DNA from: Bacteroidaceae bacterium
GTDB lineage: Bacteria; Bacteroidota; Bacteroidia; Bacteroidales; Bacteroidaceae
Reading direction: 5' to 3'
DNA: 64,000 nt
Assembly (NCBI GenBank): GCA_017617635.1
Contig: JAFZVW010000024.1
Coordinates: 1 to 64,000 of the forward strand
The notes beneath the pieces were generated by a model. It saw nothing but the letters and a program-made list of their open reading frames with translations. It ran no database searches and had not been told where the DNA came from. The stretch's first letter is position 1, and each line of letters opens with the position of its first letter. The translations under genes were made by a program, and so were the position numbers. Shown here in pieces: positions 9,978-19,163 of the stretch.

Positions 9978-11372
9978 TTATGCGCTTGCCTTTGGCAGTG
10001 TCTTGTTCAGGATAAGTGAACCGAACAGTGCGCTTGCAATTGTTCCGCACAGGATGCCCAACTTTGCGTCATTCAGCAGGTTGTACATGATTTCTGATTC
10101 GGCTCCTGACGATGTAACGGGGTAGGAGAGTGTTGACATAAACATGCTGACAGTGAATCCAATACCACATAATGCCGCAACGCCTGCCATTGATCCCCAG
10201 GTTGTATTCTCGGGCATCTGAACCAGTTTAAGCTTGATGCTTATCCAGCTTGCACTGAATACACCGATGAACTTACCGATCAATAGGCCTGTAAATACTC
10301 CTAATCCTACTCCTTCGAAGAGATTCATCATGCTCATTCCGTCGAAGCATACACCGGCATTGGCAAATGCGAACAGTGGAATGATGAAGTAATTGATGGG
10401 GTTGCGCAGAACGTCTTCCATATCCTGCAGTGTAGATATCAGGTGGTCACTGGCCGCCTCGATAGCACGCAGATCCTGGATGTCGTCCTCGCTTAGCAGG
10501 GTGGGTGTCTTCCTGTCATTGGCAGTAACCTCCAGATGCGGGAATTTGTCCACATGCCGGCGTATGCGTTCGATGTAGAACGAGGTGCCGTTATTGAGTT
10601 TTGCCGGTACACAGAAAGCCAGCAATACACCTGCGATAGTTGCGTGGATGCCGCTGTTGAGCACCAGCCACCACATTGCAATGCCTATCATAAAGTAGAC
10701 CATCTTGGTGGCGGATTTCCAGAAGCGTGCAGTCAGCAGGCACAATGCGGCACAGCCAAATGCCCCAAGCAAGTGTGGAAAGCTGATATAGTCGGTGTAC
10801 TTGACAGCTATGACAATTATGCCGCCCAAGTCATCGGCAACGGCCAATGCAGCCAAGAATACTTTCAATCCCAGCGGTACGCGCTTGGAAAACATACTCA
10901 GGACACCAAGGCTGAAGGCAATGTCCGTGGCCATGGGAATGGGCAGGCCTCTGCTCATGAGATCCAGCATGTTTGAGTCGCTTACGGTTGTATGCAATGC
11001 TATAAAGAATACGATTACAGGCATAAGCATACCTCCGCACGCCCCTATGACTGGCAACATGGCTTTTTTGACACTGGACAGTTCGCCGCCACAGAATATC
11101 TCTCGCTTTAACTCAAGGCCTACACTCAGGAAGAATATGGCCATCAGGAAGTCATTGATAAACTGCGACAGGTTCATGGCCTCGCCGTGATGGGTGAAAA
11201 GGCTGATGCGCCCGATACTTAGGCTTACCTCCCTGAGCCATACGGTGTTGTACCAGTCCTTGGTAAATGGCAGGTTTGCAACAAGTAGTGCAGCTATGGT
11301 AGCAAGGATAAGAAGTACGCTACTGGAGACGTACTTCCTAATCATGCTAAGAAACGTATAGTTCTGTTTCAT
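9978..11372 (-). CDS. nhaA: Na+/H+ antiporter NhaA
   Basis: 464 residues with about 12 membrane segments. The NhaA active-site residues are visible: D150 in PMATDIAFSLGVL and the pair D180-D181 in AVADDLGGIIVIA, corresponding to D133, D163 and D164 of the E. coli protein. It exchanges sodium for protons across the inner membrane. Compared with E. coli NhaA it carries extra charged sequence between about residues 270 and 330, a cytoplasmic loop common in longer family members. It begins 3 bp after the phosphotransferase stop, so the two are probably co-transcribed. Confidence 0.94.
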   Translation of the reverse strand: MKQNYTFLSMIRKYVSSSVLLILATIAALLVANLPFTKDWYNTVWLREVSLSIGRISLFTHHGEAMNLSQFINDFLMAIFFLSVGLELKREIFCGGELSSVKKAMLPVIGACGGMLMPVIVFFIALHTTVSDSNMLDLMSRGLPIPMATDIAFSLGVLSMFSKRVPLGLKVFLAALAVADDLGGIIVIAVKYTDYISFPHLLGAFGCAALCLLTARFWKSATKMVYFMIGIAMWWLVLNSGIHATIAGVLLAFCVPAKLNNGTSFYIERIRRHVDKFPHLEVTANDRKTPTLLSEDDIQDLRAIEAASDHLISTLQDMEDVLRNPINYFIIPLFAFANAGVCFDGMSMMNLFEGVGLGVFTGLLIGKFIGVFSASWISIKLKLVQMPENTTWGSMAGVAALCGIGFTVSMFMSTLSYPVTSSGAESEIMYNLLNDAKLGILCGTIASALFGSLILNKTLPKASA

Positions 11373-11375
11373 CGT

Positions 11376-12479
11376 TTATTTCAGGCAGTTTGCTATAAAC
11401 TGTTCCATTTCGGATTCGTGCTTCTCGATAGACAGAAGCAGGTGCAGCTGGTTGTTGGCACGGACGAAGTTGTGTGTAGGATACTGGCACTTCCAGTACT
11501 TGTCGCCTGACAGGTAGTCCCACAGGAAACGTACACATTGCATGTATGGGAACAACTTAACTGCATAAGGCAGGTTCTCTATCTCTACGCGAGTCAGGAA
11601 CTTGCTTGCGCTGCTCAGGTAGCCTTCAGTGAATGCCTTGAAGATTTCTACGTTGAACTCAACAGCATCCATATTGGGATCATCCTCTGCAACCTTGTTG
11701 GCAGCTGTGCGTAGGAAGTCACCATAGTCGCTGAAGATGAAGTTAGGCATTACTGTATCCAGGTCAATAACGCACAGTACGTTGTCGTTCTGGTCAAACA
11801 TCATGTTGTTAACCTTTGTATCACAATGGCAGACACGCTTTGGCAGGATGCCCTCGCGACCCATACGCTCGGCTTTGCACATATATTCGGCACGGGCATC
11901 AATTTCCTTGAGCATTGCCTGAACCTCCGGCTCATTTACGCGGCCTGCCGGGTCGGCGGCTATAACCTCGCGCAACTGCTGCAGGCGGAATTCCATGTTG
12001 TGGAAATCCTTGATGGTCTCGCCCAGTTCAACTGGAATATCTGCCAGCATTGCCTGGAAATTACCGAATGCCTTGCCGGCAGCACGGCTTGACTCAGGAT
12101 TAACAGCCTGCTTTGTGATGGCGTTGTCAATGAATATCATCATACGCCAGTACTGACCGTCTACGATAGCATATAGCTTGGTCTTATCATCCTTGTTAGG
12201 CATGAAAGTCAATACCTTGCGGTCAATGTCGCTTTCTCCGGCAGCTTCCAGTTTCTTGCGGATGTGTGTGGTGGTGGCATAGATGTTGCGCATGACCATT
12301 TCTACGTCAGGGAACACATTTGTATTCACACGCTGCAGGACATAGTCAGGCTGATCTGCCTCGGCAGTCTTAACCTTCAGCGTGTCATTGATAAGACCGG
12401 CACCCAGAGGCTTGATTTCGCTTACTGTACCGCGGATTGCAAAATGCTCGACAATTTTCTTCAGTTCGTTCTGTTCCAT
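11376..12479 (-). CDS. Phosphotransferase of the APH/N-acetylhexosamine kinase type
   Basis: 367 residues. The kinase core is recognisable: a Gly-rich start (LGAGLINDTLKV near 25-35), HCDTKVNN at 218-225 as the catalytic loop (D220), and VIDLDTV with D239 and D241 as metal ligands. The closest remembered relatives are Bacteroides proteins labelled mucin desulfatase MdsC and the N-acetylhexosamine 1-kinase NahK; a sugar kinase acting on amino sugars from glycan breakdown is the best guess. The start codon follows a leader made almost wholly of 11-bp repeats. Its exact substrate is not certain. Confidence 0.8.
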   Translation of the reverse strand: MEQNELKKIVEHFAIRGTVSEIKPLGAGLINDTLKVKTAEADQPDYVLQRVNTNVFPDVEMVMRNIYATTTHIRKKLEAAGESDIDRKVLTFMPNKDDKTKLYAIVDGQYWRMMIFIDNAITKQAVNPESSRAAGKAFGNFQAMLADIPVELGETIKDFHNMEFRLQQLREVIAADPAGRVNEPEVQAMLKEIDARAEYMCKAERMGREGILPKRVCHCDTKVNNMMFDQNDNVLCVIDLDTVMPNFIFSDYGDFLRTAANKVAEDDPNMDAVEFNVEIFKAFTEGYLSSASKFLTRVEIENLPYAVKLFPYMQCVRFLWDYLSGDKYWKCQYPTHNFVRANNQLHLLLSIEKHESEMEQFIANCLK

Positions 12480-12486
12480 AGTATTA

Positions 12487-12541
12487 TAGTTGTTAAATTG
12501 TTGTCAAATAGTGGTTAAATAATTGTCAAACGGTGGTAGAT
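12487..12541 (-). repeat. 11-bp tandem repeat array forming a 5' leader
   Basis: Read on the minus strand: a degenerate copy TCTACCACCG (12540-12531), then four units TTTGACAATTA, TTTAACCACTA, TTTGACAACAA and TTTAACAACTA down to 12487, followed 7 bp later by the phosphotransferase start codon. A -7 box ends just upstream at 12548, so almost the whole predicted untranslated leader would be repeat. The same unit occurs at 52137-52191. Confidence 0.85.
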
Positions 12542-12547
12542 GTCGGA

Positions 12548-12555
12548 CAAATATA
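12548..12555 (-). promoter_or_regulatory. Promoter -7 box for the phosphotransferase-nhaA-metallophosphoesterase group
   Basis: TATATTTG on the minus strand, about 68 bp upstream of the start codon. No clear TTTG at the -33 spacing. A perfect 5-bp-arm inverted repeat TCACA-CGTTG-TGTGA lies upstream at 12578-12592 and could be an operator or a weak hairpin at the end of the preceding gene. Confidence 0.5.
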
Positions 12556-12616
12556 GACAAATATTTTCAATATACTGTCACACGTTGTGTGATTTCTTGT
12601 CTTTGCCCTAAACTTT

Positions 12617-15451
12617 TCATTTCGCAGCATGTTGCAGGGTGCCGTCACTTGTCCAACCTTCCACGTCAATCTGCAATATTGATGGAGTGGAGTTGTTGGC
12701 TATGCGTATTGTGGCAAGCCCGTTACTGTCAAGAACAACGTTGGGGTTCCAGTACAGTGTGCGGCGGAAGTCCTGCCTTGGCAGTGGGGCGGTACTGTAA
12801 TCCGGGTTGTAAAATTCGTCCGGAATACTGAAACCGTCCATAATCCAGCGCCTGTTAACCTGATAGCTGCGTACGCTGTCATCGGGCATCAGCTTTAAAT
12901 CAACACGGACAATAGGCTGGTTGCTTCCCTCAAAGTTTGCATCACCCTCGCGTCTGGGAGCATAGTCAGTATAGATGTACACATCACTCAGGTTGCTCAG
13001 AAGCCTGTATTTATCCAGTGTGTATGTGCTGAGGTTGAACGACTCTTCGGGAATCTGTTCGATACCGAAGTGTTTGGCGGCAGTACTCTGTTTGACCTGT
13101 TCTGTGTTACTGCGTGCCGTTACAGCCTTGCCGTCGTATCGCACTTCCACGGGATAGTTCTGGTCCATACCCATGTCTCCGATATAGGTACGTGTCACAT
13201 CCGTGATGAATTTGTCACTACCCTGAAAATAACCGGGACACAGACCTGCATCAGCTGTGGCGTTGAATGCGTCATATGCATCTATGACAAATGCCGGTTT
13301 GCCGGCGATGAATTCCATACGTCCCTTGCGACGGCCGCCTATCGTCACCTCGTTCAGGGTGCGTACGCCCAGTTCCTGGTTTTTGTACTGTTGGGTGTTT
13401 TCAGGTGCAGGAGCCAATGTCTTCTGGTAATAGTCATATGGCTTGACGAATCGTGGGTATATTTGGTTGACTTTCACATAGAATTCGGGATATACCATCT
13501 CCTTGTCATCCTTTATGTCCAGACCATTCTGTATCCATGTGTGTGCAATGCCCTTGCTTTTTTCTTTTTTACTCCACTTAAGCGTGTCGCTGGCAGCGAG
13601 GAAGAAATAGTGTTTGTCGAAATACCGGGGCATTTTGATTGTGAACAGACCTCCATCTTCTACAGGCATCTCGCCCAGCACACTTTCCGTACCCGGCTGG
13701 CTCCATTCTGCATGTACCAGGACAGATGGTTTTATTTCGCTTTCTTTTTTATGGAAACGGCCTCTGGATATATTAGTGTTTCCTGCCACTTCAGCGCTCA
13801 TGTCTGTGTATTGTCTGTTGTTCGCGTTTGTATTGTCCAAATCATCGGATTCCTGGGTAGGATCGTTGTTAGTATAGGTTTCTTCGTTCGTGTTCTCGGC
13901 CATTTGGGCACCTGCTTTTGTGAATGCTGACAGGTTCTCGATTAATTCGTAATTGTATACGCCACCATTGACCAGCTGATATCTGGCTTCGGGACGATGT
14001 AGCAGCTCCCATGTCTTTGGAACTGCCATCTCTCGCCATACATATCTGCGCCAGCCTTGCGTCATCATAAGCAGATCCAGGGCAACACGATGCTCTTCGT
14101 CATCCTTCTCAAAGAACCAGTCAGGGTCTGGTATGAAGCCGCGTACCTCGCTGCTCAGCAGCATCTCGGCCATAATACTTGCATTGTCGTAGATATATTC
14201 ACTGCAGGCAGCATCGCGTACGGATATGCTCAGGTGTGCATCGGGTGTTCCCTGTAGTTGTATGTCGGCCATTTCGTATGGTTTCATCGACTCTTCTGGC
14301 AGGTTTGCTATTGTGATGTTTTGCGTCTGCAAGTCAGGAGCACGGTAGAATACCAGGCGGTCTGCATATACTCGTCCCTGCCGGTTGAATACCGTTATCT
14401 GATATACACCGCTGCCGCTTTCTGCCGGAGAGTAGTTGAGCGTGTTCTGCTCGTTAGTTGCAAACAGTTTAAGCACACCGTCCTTCATAATTGTGATACC
14501 AAGTCTTTCCTGGGCAGCAGTGTCTACTGCATGGATGTTGATGAGAAAATTGTTATCCGCCATGTCTACACGCAGCCTTGCTCCGGCCTTGTGTATCTTG
14601 GGCAGATTCTGTGTTACGGAATTACCTGTGGCATCATTCGGATGAAATGTGGCTTGTATATGCCCGCTCTCGGGTACGTCAACCTCCATTACTCCGCGTC
14701 CACGGTTCAGCGTCCTGTATTCGCGCCCCTGCACGGTAACAGTACCTTCCACATACCGGCCATTGCCGTCACGGGCTTCCCATGCAACACGTTGGCGAGT
14801 GCCTGCCACAAGGCCGCCGCCTTCCGGGTAGAATGATATTTTTATTGTATTTTTATCATTTTCACGGAAATGTCGCGATAGCGGTCTCAGTGTCATGTCG
14901 GGGAAATACTCTCCGGGAGTTTGTGGTTTGTCGTATACAGGGAAAACACGACTATACAGTTTGTCATAGTCACGATAAAAGTCACGGGCCATTTTCTGGT
15001 TGAAGAAATATTTCTCGGCAAAACGGCTATGCTTATGTTCCCTTACGCCCCAGTTCAACTGCCATCGGGTATATGCTCGCAGTTCGTAGTAACCGCTGTA
15101 CAGCGTGTCGTGCAAGGCTATGCTTCCGATAGCCTCGCCATCCTTGACCTCCAGCATCTGGCGCTGAACCAGATAGCCGTCGTGGTTTAGCAGCTCGGCA
15201 TACAATACACCGCTGATGTTGCTTGGTGTACCGGTATCACTGCGTCTGATGTAGGCCTTGTAGTATATGGTATCTCCCAAGTAGTAGCAATTGTTGTCCA
15301 TATGTACATATATATGTTCCTGCGGCAATGTTTTCCCAAATGCCTGTAACCTTTGCGCATATTCCTGCAAAGAATTGTCCTGTCCATATATATATCCACA
15401 TAGGGTGCACAGAAAGAGATTCAAGAGATACCTAAAATTGTATGATTTCAT
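12617..15451 (-). CDS. Large envelope protein with MG2-like repeats and plug-like region
   Basis: 944 residues with an N-terminal signal ending near CGYIYGQ. Residues about 45-130 (HIYVHMDNNCYYLGDTIYYKAY) resemble the MG2 domain of macroglobulin-like proteins, which adopt beta-sandwich folds. Near 690-830 there is a stretch like a TonB plug or carboxypeptidase-regulatory region (LNEVTIGGRRKGRMEF). The C-terminal segment is again beta-rich and ends in a typical all-beta tail. Bacteroidetes genomes often carry proteins of this plan with unknown function. It lies 28 bp after the barrel-like gene upstream, probably in one operon. Confidence 0.65.
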   Translation of the reverse strand: MKSYNFRYLLNLFLCTLCGYIYGQDNSLQEYAQRLQAFGKTLPQEHIYVHMDNNCYYLGDTIYYKAYIRRSDTGTPSNISGVLYAELLNHDGYLVQRQMLEVKDGEAIGSIALHDTLYSGYYELRAYTRWQLNWGVREHKHSRFAEKYFFNQKMARDFYRDYDKLYSRVFPVYDKPQTPGEYFPDMTLRPLSRHFRENDKNTIKISFYPEGGGLVAGTRQRVAWEARDGNGRYVEGTVTVQGREYRTLNRGRGVMEVDVPESGHIQATFHPNDATGNSVTQNLPKIHKAGARLRVDMADNNFLINIHAVDTAAQERLGITIMKDGVLKLFATNEQNTLNYSPAESGSGVYQITVFNRQGRVYADRLVFYRAPDLQTQNITIANLPEESMKPYEMADIQLQGTPDAHLSISVRDAACSEYIYDNASIMAEMLLSSEVRGFIPDPDWFFEKDDEEHRVALDLLMMTQGWRRYVWREMAVPKTWELLHRPEARYQLVNGGVYNYELIENLSAFTKAGAQMAENTNEETYTNNDPTQESDDLDNTNANNRQYTDMSAEVAGNTNISRGRFHKKESEIKPSVLVHAEWSQPGTESVLGEMPVEDGGLFTIKMPRYFDKHYFFLAASDTLKWSKKEKSKGIAHTWIQNGLDIKDDKEMVYPEFYVKVNQIYPRFVKPYDYYQKTLAPAPENTQQYKNQELGVRTLNEVTIGGRRKGRMEFIAGKPAFVIDAYDAFNATADAGLCPGYFQGSDKFITDVTRTYIGDMGMDQNYPVEVRYDGKAVTARSNTEQVKQSTAAKHFGIEQIPEESFNLSTYTLDKYRLLSNLSDVYIYTDYAPRREGDANFEGSNQPIVRVDLKLMPDDSVRSYQVNRRWIMDGFSIPDEFYNPDYSTAPLPRQDFRRTLYWNPNVVLDSNGLATIRIANNSTPSILQIDVEGWTSDGTLQHAAK

Positions 15452-15479
15452 CGTTAGCTATATTGTATTAAGTGCCTTG

Positions 15480-17531
15480 TTAAATAGTAAATCTTATCTG
15501 AAGCGAAATGTCATTCTTGATGTTTCCGGGAATCATGTCCTCGCCAGAAGCGATGTAATCGCGGTCAAACATCTTGGTCAGGCTGTACCGTCCCTCAATC
15601 ATCCAATGTCCGCGATGATGTGTGTACCTTAATCCGGCGACTGTACGTATGCCCTGTCCAAAATATGTTGTTCCCGAGATACTGTTCCATAAAGCTGGTT
15701 CGTATACATATACCCGTGTCAGATAATCAGGTGTATCGAAATATGCACCCATTACCGTCAGTATCATGGATTTATTCCTAAGCAGGACGGCCTTTATGTT
15801 TTCGCTTACCGAAAATCCGACTTTCCCGTTTTCTCCTGTCCGTGTCGCGATATGAAGATTCCCTGTGGTCTGCAGTTTGCATCTGTCGCCAGGCTCAACC
15901 GTCCACTGCAGCCTGATACGGTGGTGTGGTATCATGACGTCATTGCTTTCCTTGCGTTTCATATTATAGCGTAAGGCCAGTTCGTGCTTTGCGGAATTAG
16001 CTTTGCTATCGGGCTTCCATCGCGCCTCTATCATGAAATCCTGTCCGTTGCTGCTGTGTGTCATCTGATAACGTGGCCAGTAATCGGAAAAGAAATCCAG
16101 ATAGCTGGTCAATGTCCAGTTTCGCCATGGAGTTGCCTCTACACGCAACATTATTCCTGATTCGTTCCTAGTTTCGCTGCCTTCCGAGATAGAGCTGGAG
16201 TAAAATGAGTAATATTTGTGGCTGTAGTATCTTCCGGCCAATCCAAGTTTCCAGTTACGTGTGGCCAAATATATTACTTTACCCAAAGCCGCTATTCCCC
16301 CCTGGCTTTCAGAGGACAGGTTGTATGCGACTTCACCCGAGGCCGTCCATCTGTAACGGCTGTATGCGGCAGACAGTCCAATATTGCCAAAATCGTTTCC
16401 TCGCGGATACCATTGGCGGTATTTTTCGTTTCCCGGCGAGAGCCTGCGGTTGAAATGCTGCCAATAACCTGTTGCGCCAAAGGTAAAATGACGGAATCCC
16501 AGTTGAGCATGGGCGCCGACCACTGTTGCCGATGTGTTGTTCTTCTTAAGAATCTCGTTTTCCGAGCGATGGTAACCGGTAGTGACAATTGTCTTTGCTG
16601 TTCCGTCATTATTGAGAGTTGCATCCAGCAGATTGTATGATGCAAAGACTGTTGTCTGCCATGTGATGCGATTTCCATTTACAGGATACTGTATGTCAGA
16701 ACCAAGGGTAATAGCTGCACCGCGCATATATCCCGTCTCTCCGGTTCCTGTCATGGGACGTATACCTTGTGTGGAAGAATTCATCATGCCGCTTTTACTG
16801 GAGAGCGACCGTGCGCCCATGACCAGTCCTTCGCCCCATCCTGTCCGATAGTCACCGAAAATGACATTACGGACTATTCCAAGATCTTTCAGCATGAGAT
16901 ACGCACCGTAGCTGTCATACCATCTCTCACCGGCATCTTTTTCCATATGCGCACCAGCCAGAACATGACTTGATGACATATTGTATCTGGTCCTGTTGTA
17001 TACGGGATCACCTTTGTAGTATCCTGTCTGGAATCCTTTCCTGCGATATAATGGAATGTCAAAGCGTGTGTCTATGGTGTGCCTATGGTCTGTAAAGAGG
17101 GATTTGAATCCTGTTGTATTCTTTATCTTGCCACGCTTGTCAGAAACATAGAAGAACAAAGGCAGGATTCGTCTTGTTTCGGTGTCTATCGATGGAATCA
17201 ATGCCAATTCTCCCAATGTTTTCATCGGACCGTCCAAGTGGATATATGCCTGAATGTCTTCGATCTGACCGGCTGTCAGAAATGGAATCAGTGCCATTTC
17301 CTCGGGAGTTGCCGTATTAATGTCCAGGGGGTTGGTATGCAACTGTTCCAACCCAAGCAGATAATCTTGCCATGACTCGTTTGTAGTCGTCTCGGCATCA
17401 TAGCTGAGACTCTGGACAAAATCATCCCAAGAGACAGATTCGTAAGACATCCGGAAATCATCATCAGTATCCTTTTTCGGCTCAGTAATTCCTACGACAC
17501 ATAAAAAAGTAAGAAGTGAGAGCAAGGTCAT
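15480..17531 (-). CDS. Helix-hairpin-helix protein with outer-membrane barrel-like C-terminus
   Basis: 683 residues from ATG 17531. The frame stays open to 17588, but that would run into tRNA-Leu; 17531 gives a clean signal peptide (MTLLSLLTFLCVVGI). Residues about 65-150 contain two helix-hairpin-helix-like units, including LDINTATPEEMALIPFLTAGQIEDIQAYI's pattern of ComEA-type domains. From about residue 180 onward the sequence alternates polar and aromatic residues as in a beta barrel and ends with ISLQIRFTI, a C-terminal strand typical of outer-membrane proteins. DNA binding or uptake is possible from the HhH units but unproven. Co-transcribed with the 944-residue gene. Confidence 0.65.
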   Translation of the reverse strand: MTLLSLLTFLCVVGITEPKKDTDDDFRMSYESVSWDDFVQSLSYDAETTTNESWQDYLLGLEQLHTNPLDINTATPEEMALIPFLTAGQIEDIQAYIHLDGPMKTLGELALIPSIDTETRRILPLFFYVSDKRGKIKNTTGFKSLFTDHRHTIDTRFDIPLYRRKGFQTGYYKGDPVYNRTRYNMSSSHVLAGAHMEKDAGERWYDSYGAYLMLKDLGIVRNVIFGDYRTGWGEGLVMGARSLSSKSGMMNSSTQGIRPMTGTGETGYMRGAAITLGSDIQYPVNGNRITWQTTVFASYNLLDATLNNDGTAKTIVTTGYHRSENEILKKNNTSATVVGAHAQLGFRHFTFGATGYWQHFNRRLSPGNEKYRQWYPRGNDFGNIGLSAAYSRYRWTASGEVAYNLSSESQGGIAALGKVIYLATRNWKLGLAGRYYSHKYYSFYSSSISEGSETRNESGIMLRVEATPWRNWTLTSYLDFFSDYWPRYQMTHSSNGQDFMIEARWKPDSKANSAKHELALRYNMKRKESNDVMIPHHRIRLQWTVEPGDRCKLQTTGNLHIATRTGENGKVGFSVSENIKAVLLRNKSMILTVMGAYFDTPDYLTRVYVYEPALWNSISGTTYFGQGIRTVAGLRYTHHRGHWMIEGRYSLTKMFDRDYIASGEDMIPGNIKNDISLQIRFTI

Positions 17532-17553
17532 AATGATATCCCCTTTAAATAAG

Positions 17554-17638
17554 TGCCCGGAACGGGACTCGAACCCGTACGACCGCAATGGTCAAGGGAT
17601 TTTAAGTCCCTCGTGTCTACCAATTCCACCATCTGGGC
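17554..17638 (-). tRNA. tRNA-Leu (anticodon TAA)
   Basis: 85 nt on the minus strand. The acceptor begins GCCCAGA and ends TCCGGGC plus discriminator A, with one A-C mismatch at pair 5-68. The T arm is GTTCGAGTC, the anticodon loop contains TTAAA with anticodon TAA, and a long variable arm marks it as class II. CCA is not encoded. Confidence 0.95.
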
Positions 17639-17652
17639 AGCCTTATCGTTTG

Positions 17653-17684
17653 CAAAATTACGAATAAGTGTGCGAATTACCAAG
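17653..17684 (-). promoter_or_regulatory. Promoter of tRNA-Leu
   Basis: On the minus strand TTG at 17683-17681, 20-bp spacing, then TAATTTTG at 17660-17653, 14 bp upstream of the mature tRNA 5' end. Confidence 0.65.
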
Positions 17685-17713
17685 GGAAAGGACAAAATTT
17701 TAGACAGTAATGC

Positions 17714-18301
17714 CTATTCTTTGCCTGCAATTGCCTGTTTGTAGCATTCACGGCACAGCGGTTCGTATTCGTGGGTTTCTCCAAGCAGGACTTGCTTGTC
17801 ATTGCTTACCAGACGATGGGAAACGTATGCAAGTGATCCACAGCGTACACAGATGGCATGTACCTTGGTGACTTCGTCGGCAATGGCCAGTAATGCCGGC
17901 ATGGGTCCGAATGGCTGTCCCTTGAAATCCAGGTCCAGGCCTGCTATTATGACGCGTGTACCCTGATTGGCAAGTTGGTTGCATACCTCGACGATGTGTT
18001 CGTCAAAGAACTGCGCTTCGTCAATTCCTACAACATCCACTCCTGCACTCATAAGCAAAATGCTGGCACTCGAGTCGATAGGGGTCGATGATATGGCATT
18101 GCCTTCGTGGGAAACGACATCTTCTTCCGAATAGCGTACATCGATGGCGGGTTTGAATATCTCGACATTCTGCTTTGCGAATTTTGCACGCTTCATACGG
18201 CGAATCAGTTCCTCGGTCTTGCCTGAGAACATGGATCCGCATACCACTTCGATGCGGCCTCGCCGCATCATTTCACCATTGGCACTGGAAACATCTTTCA
18301 T
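17714..18301 (-). CDS. tdk: Thymidine kinase
   Basis: 195 residues. P-loop GSMFSGKT at 22-29, IDEAQFF near 95 as the Walker B/catalytic region, the lasso region with two zinc-binding Cys pairs (CVRC and CREC) near 152-187. It phosphorylates thymidine in nucleotide salvage. Residues [20 protein letters not shown] follow a short, poorly conserved N-terminus, as in Bacteroides homologues. The ATG at 18301 lies only 5 bases beyond a -7 box (18307-18314), so the transcript may be leaderless, or the true start may be Met11 or Met12. Confidence 0.95.
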   Translation of the reverse strand: MKDVSSANGEMMRRGRIEVVCGSMFSGKTEELIRRMKRAKFAKQNVEIFKPAIDVRYSEEDVVSHEGNAISSTPIDSSASILLMSAGVDVVGIDEAQFFDEHIVEVCNQLANQGTRVIIAGLDLDFKGQPFGPMPALLAIADEVTKVHAICVRCGSLAYVSHRLVSNDKQVLLGETHEYEPLCRECYKQAIAGKE

Positions 18302-18306
18302 GATGA

Positions 18307-18314
18307 CAAAGGTA
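18307..18314 (-). promoter_or_regulatory. Promoter -7 box of tdk
   Basis: TACCTTTG on the minus strand, 5 bases before the annotated start codon. No convincing -33 element. Confidence 0.5.
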
Positions 18315-18400
18315 TGTTTTTTGTGTTAAAGATGAAAAATTAAAATCTAACGATTTTGAAATTTATTCTAGGAATATTAAAAATAGTTTTATATGGAGCA

Positions 18401-18428
18401 TTGTTTTATGATAATATTGTTATCTTTG
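18401..18428 (+). promoter_or_regulatory. Promoter of rsmI
   Basis: TTG at 18401-18403, 17-bp spacing, TATCTTTG at 18421-18428, 8 bases before the chosen rsmI start codon. This supports ATG 18437 over the earlier in-frame ATG at 18356, which lies upstream of the promoter. Confidence 0.6.
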
Positions 18429-18436
18429 CGCACGAT

Positions 18437-19150
18437 ATGGGAGTCTTGTATATTGTGCCTACTCCAGTAGGAAATAAGGAGGATATTACTGCAAGGGCAT
18501 TGCGGGTCCTCAGTGAGTGTGACCTGGTTTTGGCCGAGGATACGCGCACCAGTGGCATTCTGCTTCATCACTTTAATATCAAGAAGCCAATGCTCTCCTA
18601 CCACAAGTTCAACGAACACCAGACTGTCATGCAGATAGTACACAGGTTGGAGGCAGGCGAGGTTATTGCACTTGTCAGCGATGCAGGGACACCGGGTATC
18701 AGCGATCCGGGTTTCCTTGTCGTGCGGGAAGCTGCACGTGCCGGTATAGAAGTGATAACATTGCCGGGACCCACGGCTTTTGTTCCCGCATTGGTTACGA
18801 GTGGCTTGCCATGTGACAGGTTCTGTTTCGAAGGCTTCCTGCCACAGAAAAAAGGCCGTATGTCCAAACTTCAGTCTTTGGAGCACGAGGAACGTACAAT
18901 GATTTTCTACGAAAGTCCGCATCGTATAGTGAAGACCTTGGAACAGTTCCAGCAGGTTTTCGGTTCCGACAGGCATTGTGCCGTGTGTCGTGAAATCAGC
19001 AAGATTCATGAGGAATGCGTGCGTGGTACTGTGGCACAGGTATTGGAACATTTCAGCGAGACGGAACCAAGGGGTGAATTTGTCCTCATCCTTGCCGGGG
19101 CTGAAAAACAGCTTGGCAAGAACAGGCGTAAGATGATGAATAATGAGTAA
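18437..19150 (+). CDS. rsmI: 16S rRNA (cytidine1402-2'-O)-methyltransferase RsmI
   Basis: 237 residues from ATG 18437 (MGVLYIVPTPVGNKEDIT), the canonical RsmI start; the earlier ATG at 18356 adds 27 residues lying before the promoter. Typical motifs of the tetrapyrrole-methylase fold are present: VPTPVGN, LAEDTRTSGILL, SDAGTPGISDPG (SAM binding) and LPGPTAFVPALVTSGL, then FYESPHR. It methylates the ribose of C1402 in 16S rRNA. The stop overlaps the beginning of the next frame, but the next real start is at 19164. Confidence 0.94.
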   Translation: MGVLYIVPTPVGNKEDITARALRVLSECDLVLAEDTRTSGILLHHFNIKKPMLSYHKFNEHQTVMQIVHRLEAGEVIALVSDAGTPGISDPGFLVVREAARAGIEVITLPGPTAFVPALVTSGLPCDRFCFEGFLPQKKGRMSKLQSLEHEERTMIFYESPHRIVKTLEQFQQVFGSDRHCAVCREISKIHEECVRGTVAQVLEHFSETEPRGEFVLILAGAEKQLGKNRRKMMNNE

Positions 19151-19163
19151 AACACATACTATT

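Noticed and set aside
17532..17588. Longer start for the HhH-barrel gene
   Set aside because: The extra codons run into tRNA-Leu and would hide the signal peptide that begins at 17531.
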